NCBI GenBank assembly: GCA_002421005.1
Contig: DIJC01000017.1
Coordinates: 33,544 to 97,543 of the forward strand
DNA length: 64,000 nucleotides
Direction of reading: 5' to 3'
From: Enterobacteriaceae bacterium UBA5654
Lineage (GTDB): Bacteria > Pseudomonadota > Gammaproteobacteria > Enterobacterales > Enterobacteriaceae
Numbering within the stretch: position 1 is the stretch's first letter; the number at the start of each line of letters is the position of its first letter. Shown here piece after piece: positions 1 to 9,422 of the stretch. The position numbers and the translations under genes were made by a program. The notes under the pieces are model-generated. The model made no database searches, was not told where the DNA came from, and saw only the letters and a list, made by a program, of their open reading frames with translations.

Positions 1-23
1 TTATCCTGCGGGCGTTTTTAAGA

Positions 24-403
<380 letters not shown>

Positions 404-410
404 GGCGCGC

Positions 411-439
411 AGTATAGAGTGTTTCCACCCTGCTGTCAC
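411..439 (-). promoter_or_regulatory. rnpB promoter (sigma-70)
   Basis: On the minus strand a -35 box GTGACA (434-439) and a -10 box TATACT (411-416) are separated by 17 bp, with the rnpB 5' end 8 nt downstream. The -35 overlaps the last codons and stop of garK (ends at 436), so the garK terminus and the rnpB promoter share DNA. Confidence 0.8.
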
Positions 440-1581
440 CTTTCGGTCAACATTCCCACCTGGAGCGTGGCGGCAATATTGCGGGATGCACGATAAATGT
501 TGTCGAAAGCCCCCCTGAACGCTTCCTCCAGCGTCCCAATGCTGGTCAGTACGCTGAATACGGCGTCAATACCATACTGGTGAACAATGCCCACATCGCT
601 GGTCAAACTTCCGGCAATACCAATCACCGGTTTATCATATTTTTTGGCGACGCGCGCCACGCCTACCGGCACTTTGCCGTTAATGCTCTGGCTGTCGATC
701 CGGCCTTCGCCCGTCACGACCCACGTGCAATCGTGAATATGCTCTTCAAGGTTGAGCGCCTGGGTGACAATCTCAATGCCGCTGCGCAGTTCTGCACCGA
801 GAAACGCCATCAGCGCTGCGCCCATGCCGCCTGCGGCACCCGCGCCGGGCACCTGCTTAACGTCCACATCCAGCGATTTTTTGATGATATTGGCGTAGTG
901 ATCGAGATTACGATCCAGTTCGATAATCCGCTCTTCAGTAGCCCCTTTTTGCGGCCCGAATACGCGCGATGCGCCTTTTTCACCCGTCAGCGGGTTGGTC
1001 ACATCGCAGGCCACGCGAATAGTACACTCGCGCAAGCGCGGGTCCAGCGCGGTGATATCAATCGAATCCAGATTAATTAAGCTTCCACCGCCGTTACCGA
1101 TGTCAGTACCCTGTGCATCGCGGAGTTTGGCTCCCAGCGCCTGCACCATACCCGCACCGCCGTCATTGGTGGCGCTACCGCCAATGCCGATAATAATATT
1201 TCTCGCGCCATGTTCCAGCGCCTGCAAAATCAGCTCGCCAGTGCCGCGTGAGGTGGTGATCAGCGGATTACGCTGTGAAGGCGGCACCAGTGCCAGTCCG
1301 CTGGCGGCGGCCATTTCAATAAACGCTGTCGTTCCATCGCCGGAAATTCCCCAGCAGGCCTCAACCGGCTCGCCGAGCGGCCCGGTCACCTGCGCGGTAT
1401 ATTCCTGGCCCTGCGTGGCGGCGATCATCGCTTCAACCGTCCCTTCTCCCCCATCAGCGACCGGAACAGAGACATACAGCGCATCAGGAAAGATTTCCCG
1501 AAATCCTTTTTCTATTGCCTGAGCTACCTCGCTGGCAGAAAGGCTTTCTTTATAAGAGTCTGGGGCGATTACGATTTTCAT
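436..1581 (-). CDS. garK: Glycerate 2-kinase (GarK)
   Basis: This gene encodes a 381-residue kinase that phosphorylates D-glycerate to 2-phosphoglycerate, the last step of galactarate/glucarate breakdown before glycolysis. The N-terminus MKIVIAPDSYKESLSA and the internal GIGGSATNDGGAG and VTGEGRID segments are typical of the class I glycerate kinase family. A longer frame opens at 1608, but the start at 1581 matches the family N-terminus. It is the last gene of garPLRK, separated from garR by a REP element. Its stop codon lies inside the rnpB promoter. Confidence 0.96.
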   Translation of the reverse strand: MKIVIAPDSYKESLSASEVAQAIEKGFREIFPDALYVSVPVADGGEGTVEAMIAATQGQEYTAQVTGPLGEPVEACWGISGDGTTAFIEMAAASGLALVPPSQRNPLITTSRGTGELILQALEHGARNIIIGIGGSATNDGGAGMVQALGAKLRDAQGTDIGNGGGSLINLDSIDITALDPRLRECTIRVACDVTNPLTGEKGASRVFGPQKGATEERIIELDRNLDHYANIIKKSLDVDVKQVPGAGAAGGMGAALMAFLGAELRSGIEIVTQALNLEEHIHDCTWVVTGEGRIDSQSINGKVPVGVARVAKKYDKPVIGIAGSLTSDVGIVHQYGIDAVFSVLTSIGTLEEAFRGAFDNIYRASRNIAATLQVGMLTER

Positions 1582-1618
1582 AGTGAGTAGCCTGTTACCA
1601 CGCAACACCGAAGCATTT

Positions 1619-1676
1619 CTCTTCGGCCTACAAAGGCGTATGTTTCAGGCCCGGCAGCGTCGCGCCGCCGGGCAAT
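1619..1676. repeat. REP (repetitive extragenic palindrome) between garR and garK
   Basis: The arms GCCCGGC (1649-1655) and GCCGGGC (1667-1673) form an imperfect palindrome, preceded by a TTCGGCCTACAAAGGCG-type segment. This composition is characteristic of enterobacterial REP/BIME units. On the garRK transcript it would form a stable hairpin, which could protect the upstream mRNA from 3' exonucleases or lower garK expression relative to garR. Confidence 0.7.
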
Positions 1677-1682
1677 ACGTTG

Positions 1683-2573
1683 TTAGCGAGAAATTTCGAT
1701 TTTCGCCAGTTTTTCGTAGTAGCACGCCAGGGCACTGTGGTCGTCGTTACCGTGACCGTCAGCGCGCAGCGCCTGCATCATTTCCATAACCGCAGCGGTC
1801 AGCGGGAGCTGTGCGCCAACACCGTGTGACGTATCCAGCGCGTTCGCCAGATCTTTGATATGCAGGTCAATGCGGAAACCCGGCTTAAAGTTACGATCCA
1901 TCACCATCGGCGCTTTCGCATCCAGAACGGTGCTGCCCGCCAGGCCGCCGCGAATCGCCTGATACACCAGATCCGGGTTAACGCCCGCTTTGGTCGCCAG
2001 GGTCAGCGCTTCAGACATCGCCGCAATGTTTAGCGCCACGATCACCTGGTTTGCCAGTTTAGTGACGTTACCCGCGCCAATATCGCCAGTGTGAACAACA
2101 GAGCCTGCCATCGCTTTCAGCAGATCGTAATACTTGTCGAAAATAGCTTTATCGCCGCCGACCATCACCGACAGGGTGCCGTCGATGGCTTTCGGTTCAC
2201 CGCCGCTGACCGGCGCATCCAGCATATCCACGCCTTTTGCCTTCAGCGCTTCGCTGATTTCACGGCTCGCCAGCGGCGCGATGGAGCTCATATCAATAAC
2301 GACCGTGCCCGCTTTCGCGCCTTCAATAATGCCGCCTTCACCCAGCGCCACTTCTTTAACGTGCGGGGAGTTCGGCAGCATGGTGATGATCACGTCACAC
2401 TGCTCTGCAATCGCTTTCGCCGTCGTCGCGGTTTCTGCGCCTGCCGCCACCAGTTCAGCAACGACGTCAGGATTACGGTCAGAAACCACCAGCGAGTAAC
2501 CGGCTTTAATGAGGTTTTTGCTCATTGGTTTGCCCATAATACCCAGACCAATGAAACCTACTTTAATCGTCAT
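1683..2573 (-). CDS. garR: Tartronate semialdehyde reductase (2-hydroxy-3-oxopropionate reductase)
   Basis: This gene encodes a 296-residue cytosolic NAD(P)H-dependent reductase that converts tartronate semialdehyde to D-glycerate. The N-terminal Rossmann motif GFIGLGIMGKPM (residues 5-16), the substrate-binding DAPVSGGEPKA segment and the catalytic-lysine region NVTKLANQVIV mark the beta-hydroxyacid dehydrogenase family. It lies 27 bp downstream of garL and feeds garK, so it is the third enzyme of the galactarate operon. Length agrees with E. coli GarR, with about two extra residues at the N-terminus (MTIKV against MKV). Confidence 0.96.
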   Translation of the reverse strand: MTIKVGFIGLGIMGKPMSKNLIKAGYSLVVSDRNPDVVAELVAAGAETATTAKAIAEQCDVIITMLPNSPHVKEVALGEGGIIEGAKAGTVVIDMSSIAPLASREISEALKAKGVDMLDAPVSGGEPKAIDGTLSVMVGGDKAIFDKYYDLLKAMAGSVVHTGDIGAGNVTKLANQVIVALNIAAMSEALTLATKAGVNPDLVYQAIRGGLAGSTVLDAKAPMVMDRNFKPGFRIDLHIKDLANALDTSHGVGAQLPLTAAVMEMMQALRADGHGNDDHSALACYYEKLAKIEISR

Positions 2574-2600
2574 AATTGCGTCTCTCTCTTCTTTCGGTGG

Positions 2601-3371
2601 TTATTTCTTAAAGGAATCAGCCAGTTTCTGCGTCGCACCACGGAACACACCCAGATCGCTGCCAACGGCAACAAAGGTTGCGCCCATTTCCAGGTAGCGG
2701 CGCGCGTCGGCGTCAACCGGTGCCAGAATGCCGCACGGTTTGCCGTGGGCTTTCGCGCTGGCGAAAATGTGCTTGATGCACTGCTGAACGTCAGGATGGG
2801 AAGCATTGCCCAGATGACCCAGCGCGGCGGCCAGATCGCTTGGGCCGACAAAAATACCATCCACGCCGTCAGTCGCAGCGATCGCGTCAACGTTGTCAAC
2901 GCCCTGCTGGCTTTCGATCTGCACCAGAATGGTGATGTTTTTGTTGGACTGGGCGAAGTAATCCGGCACGGTGCCAAACATATTGGCGCGGTGGGATACG
3001 GACACGCCGCGAATACCTTCCGGCGGATAGCGGGTTGATGCCACCGCGCGAACCGCTTCTTCTTCCGTTTCAACAAACGGGATCAGGAAATTGTAGAAAC
3101 CGATATCCAGAAGACGCTTGATGATTACCGGCTCGTTAGTCGGCACACGAACCACCGGGGCGCTGGAACTGCCCTTCAGTGCCATCAGTTGCGGAATAAA
3201 TGTGGAGATATCGTTCGGCGCATGTTCGCCATCCAGTACCAGCCAGTCGAAACCCGCCAGACCCAGCACTTCAGTGCTGATCGGGCTTGCCAGTGCGGAC
3301 CAGCAGCCGATCTGGATTTGCTGCGCCGCCAGCGCAGCCTTGAATTTGTTCGGGAAAATATCGTTATTCAT
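2601..3371 (-). CDS. garL: 5-keto-4-deoxy-D-glucarate aldolase
   Basis: This gene encodes a 256-residue class II aldolase of the HpcH/HpaI family. It cleaves 5-keto-4-deoxy-D-glucarate (or the 2-keto-3-deoxy isomer) to pyruvate and tartronate semialdehyde. Metal-site and substrate motifs are visible: the LVLDGEHAPND segment with the catalytic histidine, the VQIESQQGVDN metal-ligand glutamate region and IFVGPSDLAAALG. The length equals that of E. coli GarL. It sits between garP (28-bp gap) and garR, so all three probably share one transcript. Confidence 0.96.
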   Translation of the reverse strand: MNNDIFPNKFKAALAAQQIQIGCWSALASPISTEVLGLAGFDWLVLDGEHAPNDISTFIPQLMALKGSSSAPVVRVPTNEPVIIKRLLDIGFYNFLIPFVETEEEAVRAVASTRYPPEGIRGVSVSHRANMFGTVPDYFAQSNKNITILVQIESQQGVDNVDAIAATDGVDGIFVGPSDLAAALGHLGNASHPDVQQCIKHIFASAKAHGKPCGILAPVDADARRYLEMGATFVAVGSDLGVFRGATQKLADSFKK

Positions 3372-3399
3372 CGCTTATACCTTGTAACTTAGCCGTTAT

Positions 3400-4731
3400 T
3401 TATTTCTGTAGTTCCATACGTTTGATGTCGCCGACGATGAACAGGTAGCAAACCATCGCCATCAGAGCCGAACATCCTACAAAGATCAGAGCCGCGTTGA
3501 ACGAGTGCAGTTCACTCACCAGATAACCGATGACCAGCGGAGTGACAATCGAAGCCACGTTACCAAACACGTTAAACACGCCGCCGCACAGACCTACGAT
3601 TTCTTTTGGCGCGGTATCAGCAATCACCGGCCAGCCCAGCGCACCAAAGCCTTTACCAAAGAACGCCAGCGCCATCAGCGTCACCACCAGGGTGGTATTA
3701 TCGGTGTAGTTACACAGAATAATCGTTGAGGCCAGCAGCATTCCGAGCACAATTGGCAGTTTACGCGCCAGGGTGATGGAAGAGCCGCGCTTAATCAGAT
3801 AATCAGAGAAGACCCCGCCCAGCACGCCACCGGCGAAGCCGCACATTGCCGGGATGGACGCCACCAGACCGACCTTCAGAATTGACATCCCTTTGTCCTG
3901 CACCAGATAAATCGGGAACCAGGTGAGGAAGAACCAGGTAATGGTGTTGATGAAGTATTGACCAAAAAATACGCCCAGCATCATGCGGTTGGTCAGCAGC
4001 TGTTTAATGTAGTGCAGCTTAGGACCGGATTTTGCCGCGCCAGGCTTTTTGTGGTCCATATCCACGACCGCGCCGCCCTCGGTGATGTACGCCAGTTCTT
4101 TAGCGGACATACGCGGGTGATCGGTTGGGTTATGGATAAACTTCACCCACAGGCCGGTCAGCACAAAGCCAATCACACCCATCACGGTAAATACGTGTTC
4201 CCAGCCCCAGGCGAAGGTCAGCCAGCCGAGCAGCGGGGAGAAAATCGCCAGCGAGAAATACTGCGCCGCGTTAAACAGGGCTGAAGCCGTGCCGCGCTCT
4301 TTCGTCGGGAACCAGGCCGCTACGATACGGGCGTTTGCCGGGAAAGAAGGCGCTTCCGAGAAGCCGAGCATAAAGCGCATCATGAACATCGACACGCCAG
4401 CCCATGCCAGCGGGATCATATCCACAAAGCCCTGTACGAAGGTAAACAGCGACCAGAAAAAGAGGCTGTAAGTGTATACTTTCTTCGAACCGAACTTATC
4501 CAGCAGCCAGCCGCCGGGGATTTGCATCAGCAGGTAGGCCCAGCCGAACGCGGAGAAGATGTAGCCCATTGAAATCGCGCTAAGGTTCAGCTCTTTCGCC
4601 ACTTCCGTACCGGCAATAGAGAGCGTAGCGCGGTCCGCATAGTTAACTGCGGTGACGATAAAAATAATCAGCAGTATTATATAGCGGGTATGCATTCCCT
4701 TTTTAGAATCAACAGCAGTATCCAGCATCAT
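3400..4731 (-). CDS. garP: Galactarate/glucarate transporter, MFS anion:cation symporter family
   Basis: This gene encodes a 443-residue inner-membrane permease with about 12 hydrophobic segments, very similar along its whole length to E. coli GarP (444 residues). It imports galactarate, glucarate and probably glycerate with protons. Typical features are the first membrane segment ending VNYADRATLSIAG, the MFS loop GGWLLDKFGSKK and the FSEAPSFPANARIVA segment. It is the first gene of garPLRK and diverges from garD, so uptake and the first dehydration step start from one control region. The start could be either of two adjacent ATG codons. Confidence 0.96.
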   Translation of the reverse strand: MMLDTAVDSKKGMHTRYIILLIIFIVTAVNYADRATLSIAGTEVAKELNLSAISMGYIFSAFGWAYLLMQIPGGWLLDKFGSKKVYTYSLFFWSLFTFVQGFVDMIPLAWAGVSMFMMRFMLGFSEAPSFPANARIVAAWFPTKERGTASALFNAAQYFSLAIFSPLLGWLTFAWGWEHVFTVMGVIGFVLTGLWVKFIHNPTDHPRMSAKELAYITEGGAVVDMDHKKPGAAKSGPKLHYIKQLLTNRMMLGVFFGQYFINTITWFFLTWFPIYLVQDKGMSILKVGLVASIPAMCGFAGGVLGGVFSDYLIKRGSSITLARKLPIVLGMLLASTIILCNYTDNTTLVVTLMALAFFGKGFGALGWPVIADTAPKEIVGLCGGVFNVFGNVASIVTPLVIGYLVSELHSFNAALIFVGCSALMAMVCYLFIVGDIKRMELQK

Positions 4732-5140
4732 TTATTTATCCTCAGGTACGGAGCCACCTGTTTATTTATTTTTATCAGGTGAGTTTACTGATTATTTATT
4801 GATAGCAGGTATATCAATAAACAGACCAGACACAATGAAATTGGGATTTAGTATAATCAGAGTGCCAATAATGCACACTGTGACATTGCACAGGTTGGAA
4901 TGCGTTAATACTTAATGTTTTTAGCATATGCACATGCTCATGGGCGCTAATGCACAGATTTATGCATTGCCCGCCTGATGCCATGCCCCTTAGCGAAAAT
5001 GAGTGATCTGGATCACATTCTTATTTCTGAAGTCAGTGCATTCTTAATTCCATAATATTGAGATATTATCTCCTGGAATTCGATCTAACATTCTTAGATT
5101 ACCATTTTGCTTATCTACATTTGCTGGAGAATACTGGACA
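4732..5140. promoter_or_regulatory. Divergent garP/garD control region with a CRP site
   Basis: This 409-bp non-coding spacer is AT-rich and separates garPLRK from garD. A CRP-type palindrome, AGTGA-TCTGGA-TCACA, lies at 5002-5017, about 125 bp upstream of the garD start; it matches the TGTGA-N6-TCACA consensus at 9 of 10 positions. In E. coli these genes are activated by the diacid sensor CdaR; I cannot point to its operator here. A short frame of about 60 codons upstream of garD (5058-5240) overlaps garD and looks accidental. Confidence 0.65.
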
Positions 5141-6712
5141 ATGGCCGACATCGAAATTAGACAGCAGTCGCCTTCGGCGTTCTATATTAAAGTACACGAA
5201 ACAGATAACGTGGCGATTATCGTCAATGATAATGGCTTAAAAGCGGGAACGCGTTTCCCGGATGGCCTGCAACTTATTGAACATATTCCCCAGGGCCATA
5301 AGGTTGCGCTGGTCGATATTCCCGTTCACGGTGAAATCGTGCGCTATGGCGAAGTCATTGGCTATGCCGTGCGCGACATTGCGCAGGGAAGCTGGATTGA
5401 CGAGTCCACCGTCGAGCTGCCAAAAGCGCCGCCGTTGAATACGCTGCCGCTGGCGACAAAAGTCCCGGAACCGCTGCCGCCGCTGGAAGGGTACACCTTC
5501 GAGGGCTACCGCAACCCGGACGGCAGCGTCGGCACAAAAAATCTGCTCGGCATTACCACCAGCGTTCACTGCGTCGCGGGCGTGGTGGATTACGTGGTGA
5601 AAATTATCGAGCGTGACCTGCTGCCTGAATATCCGAACGTGGATGGCGTGGTGGGGCTGAACCATCTTTATGGCTGCGGCGTGGCGATTAACGCTCCGGC
5701 GGCGATTGTGCCTATCCGCACCATCCACAACATTGCGCTGAACCCGAACTTTGGCGGTGAAGTGATGGTGGTGGGTCTCGGCTGTGAAAAACTCCAGCCG
5801 GAACGCCTGTTGCAGGGCACCGAAGACGTGCAGCCCATCCAGGTTAACGATGCCAGCATCGTCCGGTTGCAGGATGAACATCACGTCGGCTTTAAATCAA
5901 TGGTTGACGATATCCTGTTGGTTGCCGAACGCCATCTGGTCAAACTGAATCAGCGCCAGCGCGAGACCTGCCCGGCTTCTGAGCTGGTGGTCGGTATGCA
6001 GTGCGGCGGCAGCGATGCGTTTTCCGGCGTCACCGCTAACCCGGCGGTCGGCTACGCCTCTGACCTGCTGATCCGCTGCGGCGGCACGGTAATGTTCTCG
6101 GAAGTGACCGAAGTGCGCGATGCCATCCACCTGTTAACGCCGCGCGCCATCAATGAAGAAGTGGGGAAACGCCTGCTGGAAGAGATGGCCTGGTACGATA
6201 ACTATCTGGACATGGGCCAAACGGACCGTAGCGCTAACCCGTCTCCGGGGAACAAAAAAGGCGGTCTGGCGAACGTGGTGGAAAAAGCGCTCGGCTCGAT
6301 TGCCAAATCCGGCAAAAGCGCAATTTCCGAAGTCTTGTCGCCCGGCCAGCGTCCAACCAAACGCGGCCTGATCTACGCGGCAACGCCTGCCAGCGATTTT
6401 GTGTGTGGTACTCAGCAGGTCGCTTCCGGGATCACCGTTCAGGTCTTCACCACCGGTCGCGGCACGCCTTACGGCCTGATGGCGGTGCCGGTCATCAAGA
6501 TGGCAACCCGCACCGAACTGGCTAACCGCTGGTACGATCTGATGGATATCAACGCCGGGACCATTGCCACCGGTGAAGAAACCATTGAGGACGTGGGCTG
6601 GAAGCTGTTCCACTTTATTCTGGATGTGGCGAGCGGCCGCAAGAAAACCTTCTCGGATCAGTGGGGCTTACACAACCAGCTGGCGGTGTTCAACCCGGCG
6701 CCGGTGACCTGA
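5141..6712 (+). CDS. garD: Galactarate dehydratase
   Basis: This gene encodes a 523-residue metal-dependent dehydratase that converts meso-galactarate to 5-keto-4-deoxy-D-glucarate, the entry step of the pathway. The N-terminal SAF-like domain (about residues 1-90, with RFPDGLQLIEHIPQGHKVAL) is followed by the large UxaA/GarD catalytic domain containing NPDGSVGTKNLLGI, NHLYGCGVAIN and MQCGGSDAFSG. The length equals that of E. coli GarD. It is divergent from garP and monocistronic, ending in a strong terminator. Confidence 0.97.
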   Translation: MADIEIRQQSPSAFYIKVHETDNVAIIVNDNGLKAGTRFPDGLQLIEHIPQGHKVALVDIPVHGEIVRYGEVIGYAVRDIAQGSWIDESTVELPKAPPLNTLPLATKVPEPLPPLEGYTFEGYRNPDGSVGTKNLLGITTSVHCVAGVVDYVVKIIERDLLPEYPNVDGVVGLNHLYGCGVAINAPAAIVPIRTIHNIALNPNFGGEVMVVGLGCEKLQPERLLQGTEDVQPIQVNDASIVRLQDEHHVGFKSMVDDILLVAERHLVKLNQRQRETCPASELVVGMQCGGSDAFSGVTANPAVGYASDLLIRCGGTVMFSEVTEVRDAIHLLTPRAINEEVGKRLLEEMAWYDNYLDMGQTDRSANPSPGNKKGGLANVVEKALGSIAKSGKSAISEVLSPGQRPTKRGLIYAATPASDFVCGTQQVASGITVQVFTTGRGTPYGLMAVPVIKMATRTELANRWYDLMDINAGTIATGEETIEDVGWKLFHFILDVASGRKKTFSDQWGLHNQLAVFNPAPVT

Positions 6713-6727
6713 TAAGTAACCCATTTC

Positions 6728-6760
6728 ACCCCCGGCGGGGAGACCTGCCGGGGGGTTTAT
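6728..6760 (+). terminator. Intrinsic terminator of garD
   Basis: The arms ACCCCCGGC (6728-6736) and GCCGGGGGGT (6747-6756) pair around a short loop and are followed by a TTTATT run. It begins 15 nt after the garD stop. Confidence 0.85.
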
Positions 6761-6836
6761 TAAATCAACGACAGCATCAAACTATTAATGCTTTGTTTAA
6801 TAAAATATTTCTTCCCATCCCTGCCTCTCCCCACTT

Positions 6837-7616
6837 CTACGCACACAAAAAAACGTGCGGCGTGTCGCCGCCGGGATGGGGATTTACCTGAACCTCCGCG
6901 CCATACCACTGCGCAATGATATCGGTCTGAATGACCTGCTGCGGCGTGCCCTGGGCGACCAGTTTGCCCTTGTTTAGCAGCATCACGCGATCGGCCCATA
7001 ATGCCGCCAGATTGAGATCGTGTAATACGATACAGACATGCAGTTTCCCGCTGGCGGTGAGTTTTTTCAGCAGGCGTAACAGCTGCTGTTGATGGTAAAG
7101 ATCCAGTGCCGACGTCGGCTCATCAAGGAAAAGCCAGCCTTCAGGCGCGCCGTCGTTCCACAGTTGCGCCAGGCTGCGCGCCAGTTGCACGCGTTGCTGC
7201 TCGCCGCCGGACAGGGTGGCGTAAGCGCGGCCGGTCAGATCGTTACAGCCGGTCAGTGTCATGACGTCGCGCACAATCTCGGCTTCATGGTGGGTTCCCC
7301 ACGGCGCACGACCCATGGCAACGATGGCCTCCACCGGCCAGTCAAAACGCAGCTGCGTCTGTTGTAACATTACCGCCCGACGGCGGGAGAGCGCGCGGGC
7401 GGGCCACTGCGCCAGCGTGCGGCCCGCCAGCAGGCATTCCCCCTGCGCCGCCGGTAAATACCCGGTCAGCAAACGCAGCAGCGTCGATTTTCCCGCGCCG
7501 TTGGGGCCGATCAGCGCCACCAGTTCACCGCCGCTAAGCGTTAATGAAACATCGTCGATGATCCACCGCTGCCCGCGTTGCAGGCGTAAATGCGTGGCGC
7601 TTAATGTGTTATCCAT
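6837..7616 (-). CDS. hmuV: Heme ABC transporter ATP-binding protein
   Basis: This gene encodes a 259-residue cytosolic ATPase that powers heme import across the inner membrane with HmuU. Walker A is GPNGAGKST (residues 37-45), the ABC signature LSGGEQQR starts at residue 135 and Walker B is WLFLDEP (161-167). These fit the HmuV/FepC type importers of heme and siderophores. It is the last gene of the hmu operon and its start overlaps the end of hmuU by 8 bp, suggesting coupled translation. No clear terminator follows on this strand. Confidence 0.93.
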   Translation of the reverse strand: MDNTLSATHLRLQRGQRWIIDDVSLTLSGGELVALIGPNGAGKSTLLRLLTGYLPAAQGECLLAGRTLAQWPARALSRRRAVMLQQTQLRFDWPVEAIVAMGRAPWGTHHEAEIVRDVMTLTGCNDLTGRAYATLSGGEQQRVQLARSLAQLWNDGAPEGWLFLDEPTSALDLYHQQQLLRLLKKLTASGKLHVCIVLHDLNLAALWADRVMLLNKGKLVAQGTPQQVIQTDIIAQWYGAEVQVNPHPGGDTPHVFLCA

Positions 7617-8604
7617 GTTCAGCCCTTCTTTGCCGGAAGATTAACCACAGAAACCAGGGTGCGCCGAGCAGGCTGGTGATCAGCCCTACCGGCATCTCTG
7701 CGGGCACCACCACCGTGCGGGCGGCGGTATCAGCAATCAGCAGCAGAATGGCACCTGCCAGCAGCGATCCCGGAACCAGCGCGCGGTGATCGGCTCCCAA
7801 CCACATGCGCATCAGGTGCGGCACCACCAGACCAATAAAGCCGATAATCCCGCTGATGGCGACCGCCGCCGCGACCAGCAGAGCGCTGCACAGCAGCATT
7901 ACCCGTTGCAGACGCGGAACGTTTACGCCCAGGTAATGCGCCTCTTCGTCGCCCAGTTGCAGCAGATTGAGCTGGCGCGCGACGCGCCACACCGCTATCG
8001 CCGAAGGGACAATCAGCGTGGTCGCCACGATCAGCGTGGACCACTGCGCCTGGCCGAGGCTGCCCATCCCCCACTGCGAAAGCTGGCGAAGCTGCGCATC
8101 GTTGCTGATCCACGACAGCAAACCGACCGCCGCACCGCACAGTGCGTTGATGGCAATGCCCACCAGCAGCAGCCTTGAGAGCGAGTTATCGCGGGCCTGG
8201 CTGAGCAGAAAAATCACCACCATCACCGCCACGCTACCGATAAACGCCGCCAGCATCGGGGCATACAGCGCCACCAGCGCGGGAACCGGGATGGGTAACA
8301 CCAGCCAGCAGGCCACCGCCAGCGCGCTGCCGCTGCTGATTCCCAGTAAACCCGGATCGGCCAGCGGGTTGCGAAACAGCCCCTGCATCACACAGCCGGA
8401 GAGCGCCAGCGCCGCGCCGACCACCAGCGCCAGCAGCACGCGCGGCAGACGAATGGTCAGCCAGATCTGGCGCAGCGCGTCATCGCTTGTATACCACAGG
8501 CTCCGCAACGGCAGTGACATCGCCCCCTGGGTCGTCGCCGCCAGCGTCAGTCCCACCAGCAACAGCAACATGCCCCACAGCGAATACACAACGGCACGAC
8601 TCAT
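7609..8604 (-). CDS. hmuU: Heme ABC transporter permease, FecCD family
   Basis: This gene encodes a 331-residue inner-membrane permease with about ten hydrophobic helices, of the same FecCD family as BtuC. Diagnostic segments are RLPRVLLALVVGAALALSG near the N-terminus and the C-terminal IGFIGLVVPHLMRMWLG with the ATPase-contact region. It forms the heme channel with HmuV and takes substrate from HmuT. It shares one base with the end of hmuT (TGATG-type overlap) and overlaps hmuV by 8 bp, so the three are tightly coupled. Confidence 0.93.
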   Translation of the reverse strand: MSRAVVYSLWGMLLLLVGLTLAATTQGAMSLPLRSLWYTSDDALRQIWLTIRLPRVLLALVVGAALALSGCVMQGLFRNPLADPGLLGISSGSALAVACWLVLPIPVPALVALYAPMLAAFIGSVAVMVVIFLLSQARDNSLSRLLLVGIAINALCGAAVGLLSWISNDAQLRQLSQWGMGSLGQAQWSTLIVATTLIVPSAIAVWRVARQLNLLQLGDEEAHYLGVNVPRLQRVMLLCSALLVAAAVAISGIIGFIGLVVPHLMRMWLGADHRALVPGSLLAGAILLLIADTAARTVVVPAEMPVGLITSLLGAPWFLWLIFRQRRAEHG

Positions 8605-9422
8605 CAGGGTAACTGCTCCGCTTTTTTACGCAGATCCATCAGCGCCTGCGGGGTGCGCGGGCCAAAGCCCAGCAGGGCCATATCATCGATAATCAGTACC
8701 TGTTTAGTGCGCCCGGCAGGCGTCTGCGCCAGACCGGGCAGTTTCCACAGATTCTCTTCGCCGCCCATGCTTTTCACTCCATCAGCAGAGATAACAATCA
8801 AATCGGGCTGGCTGGCGATGACCCCTTCCTGCGACAGGCCGCGATAGTGCGCAAAGCCCTGCATGGCATTCTGTAAGCCCGCGGCCCGGATCGCGCCGTC
8901 GGCGGCGGTCTCCTGCCCGGCGACCATCGTCCCCATCCCGCCGTGACTAAGCAGAAACAGAACGCGCTTGTTGACGGGCGATGTCGGCAATGCGGCGATG
9001 TGTGCCTTCAGCTTTTGCCGTAGTTGCGCCCCTTCGGCAGGTTTACCGAGCGCATCGGCGACCACCGCCACTTTTTTATCTATCGCCGCCAGCGTATAAC
9101 CGCCGGGAACGGTGACAACCTTAACGTGGTTTTGCTGGACTGTTTGTAATACCGACGACGGCTGCGCCTGGGGACTTGCCAGTACGACATCGGGGCGTAG
9201 CGACAGAATCCCTTCGGTATTGAGCTGGCGCACATAGCCGACGTCCGGCAGTTTGCTAACGTCCGCAGGCCAGGTGCTGGTGGTGTCGCGGCCAACCAGT
9301 TGCGACTGCGCGCCCAGTTCATACACGATCTCAGTAATATCGCCGCCCAGCGTCACCACTTTTTGCGCGGCAGCGCTTGCCACCAGCGGTAGCGCCGCCA
9401 GCAGCATCACTAATTTTTTCAT
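8604..9422 (-). CDS. hmuT: Periplasmic heme-binding protein
   Basis: This gene encodes a 272-residue substrate-binding protein with a clear signal peptide (MKKLVMLLAALPLVASAAA, cleavage near residue 19). It carries heme from the outer-membrane receptor to HmuUV. The two-lobed class III binding-protein fold is suggested by the N-terminal VVTLGGDITEIVYELG and the GYVRQLNTEGILSLRPDVVL segment, typical of HmuT/ShuT. It overlaps hmuS by 4 bp (ATGA) and touches hmuU, in the order receptor, trafficking protein, binding protein, permease, ATPase. Confidence 0.93.
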   Translation of the reverse strand: MKKLVMLLAALPLVASAAAQKVVTLGGDITEIVYELGAQSQLVGRDTTSTWPADVSKLPDVGYVRQLNTEGILSLRPDVVLASPQAQPSSVLQTVQQNHVKVVTVPGGYTLAAIDKKVAVVADALGKPAEGAQLRQKLKAHIAALPTSPVNKRVLFLLSHGGMGTMVAGQETAADGAIRAAGLQNAMQGFAHYRGLSQEGVIASQPDLIVISADGVKSMGGEENLWKLPGLAQTPAGRTKQVLIIDDMALLGFGPRTPQALMDLRKKAEQLP

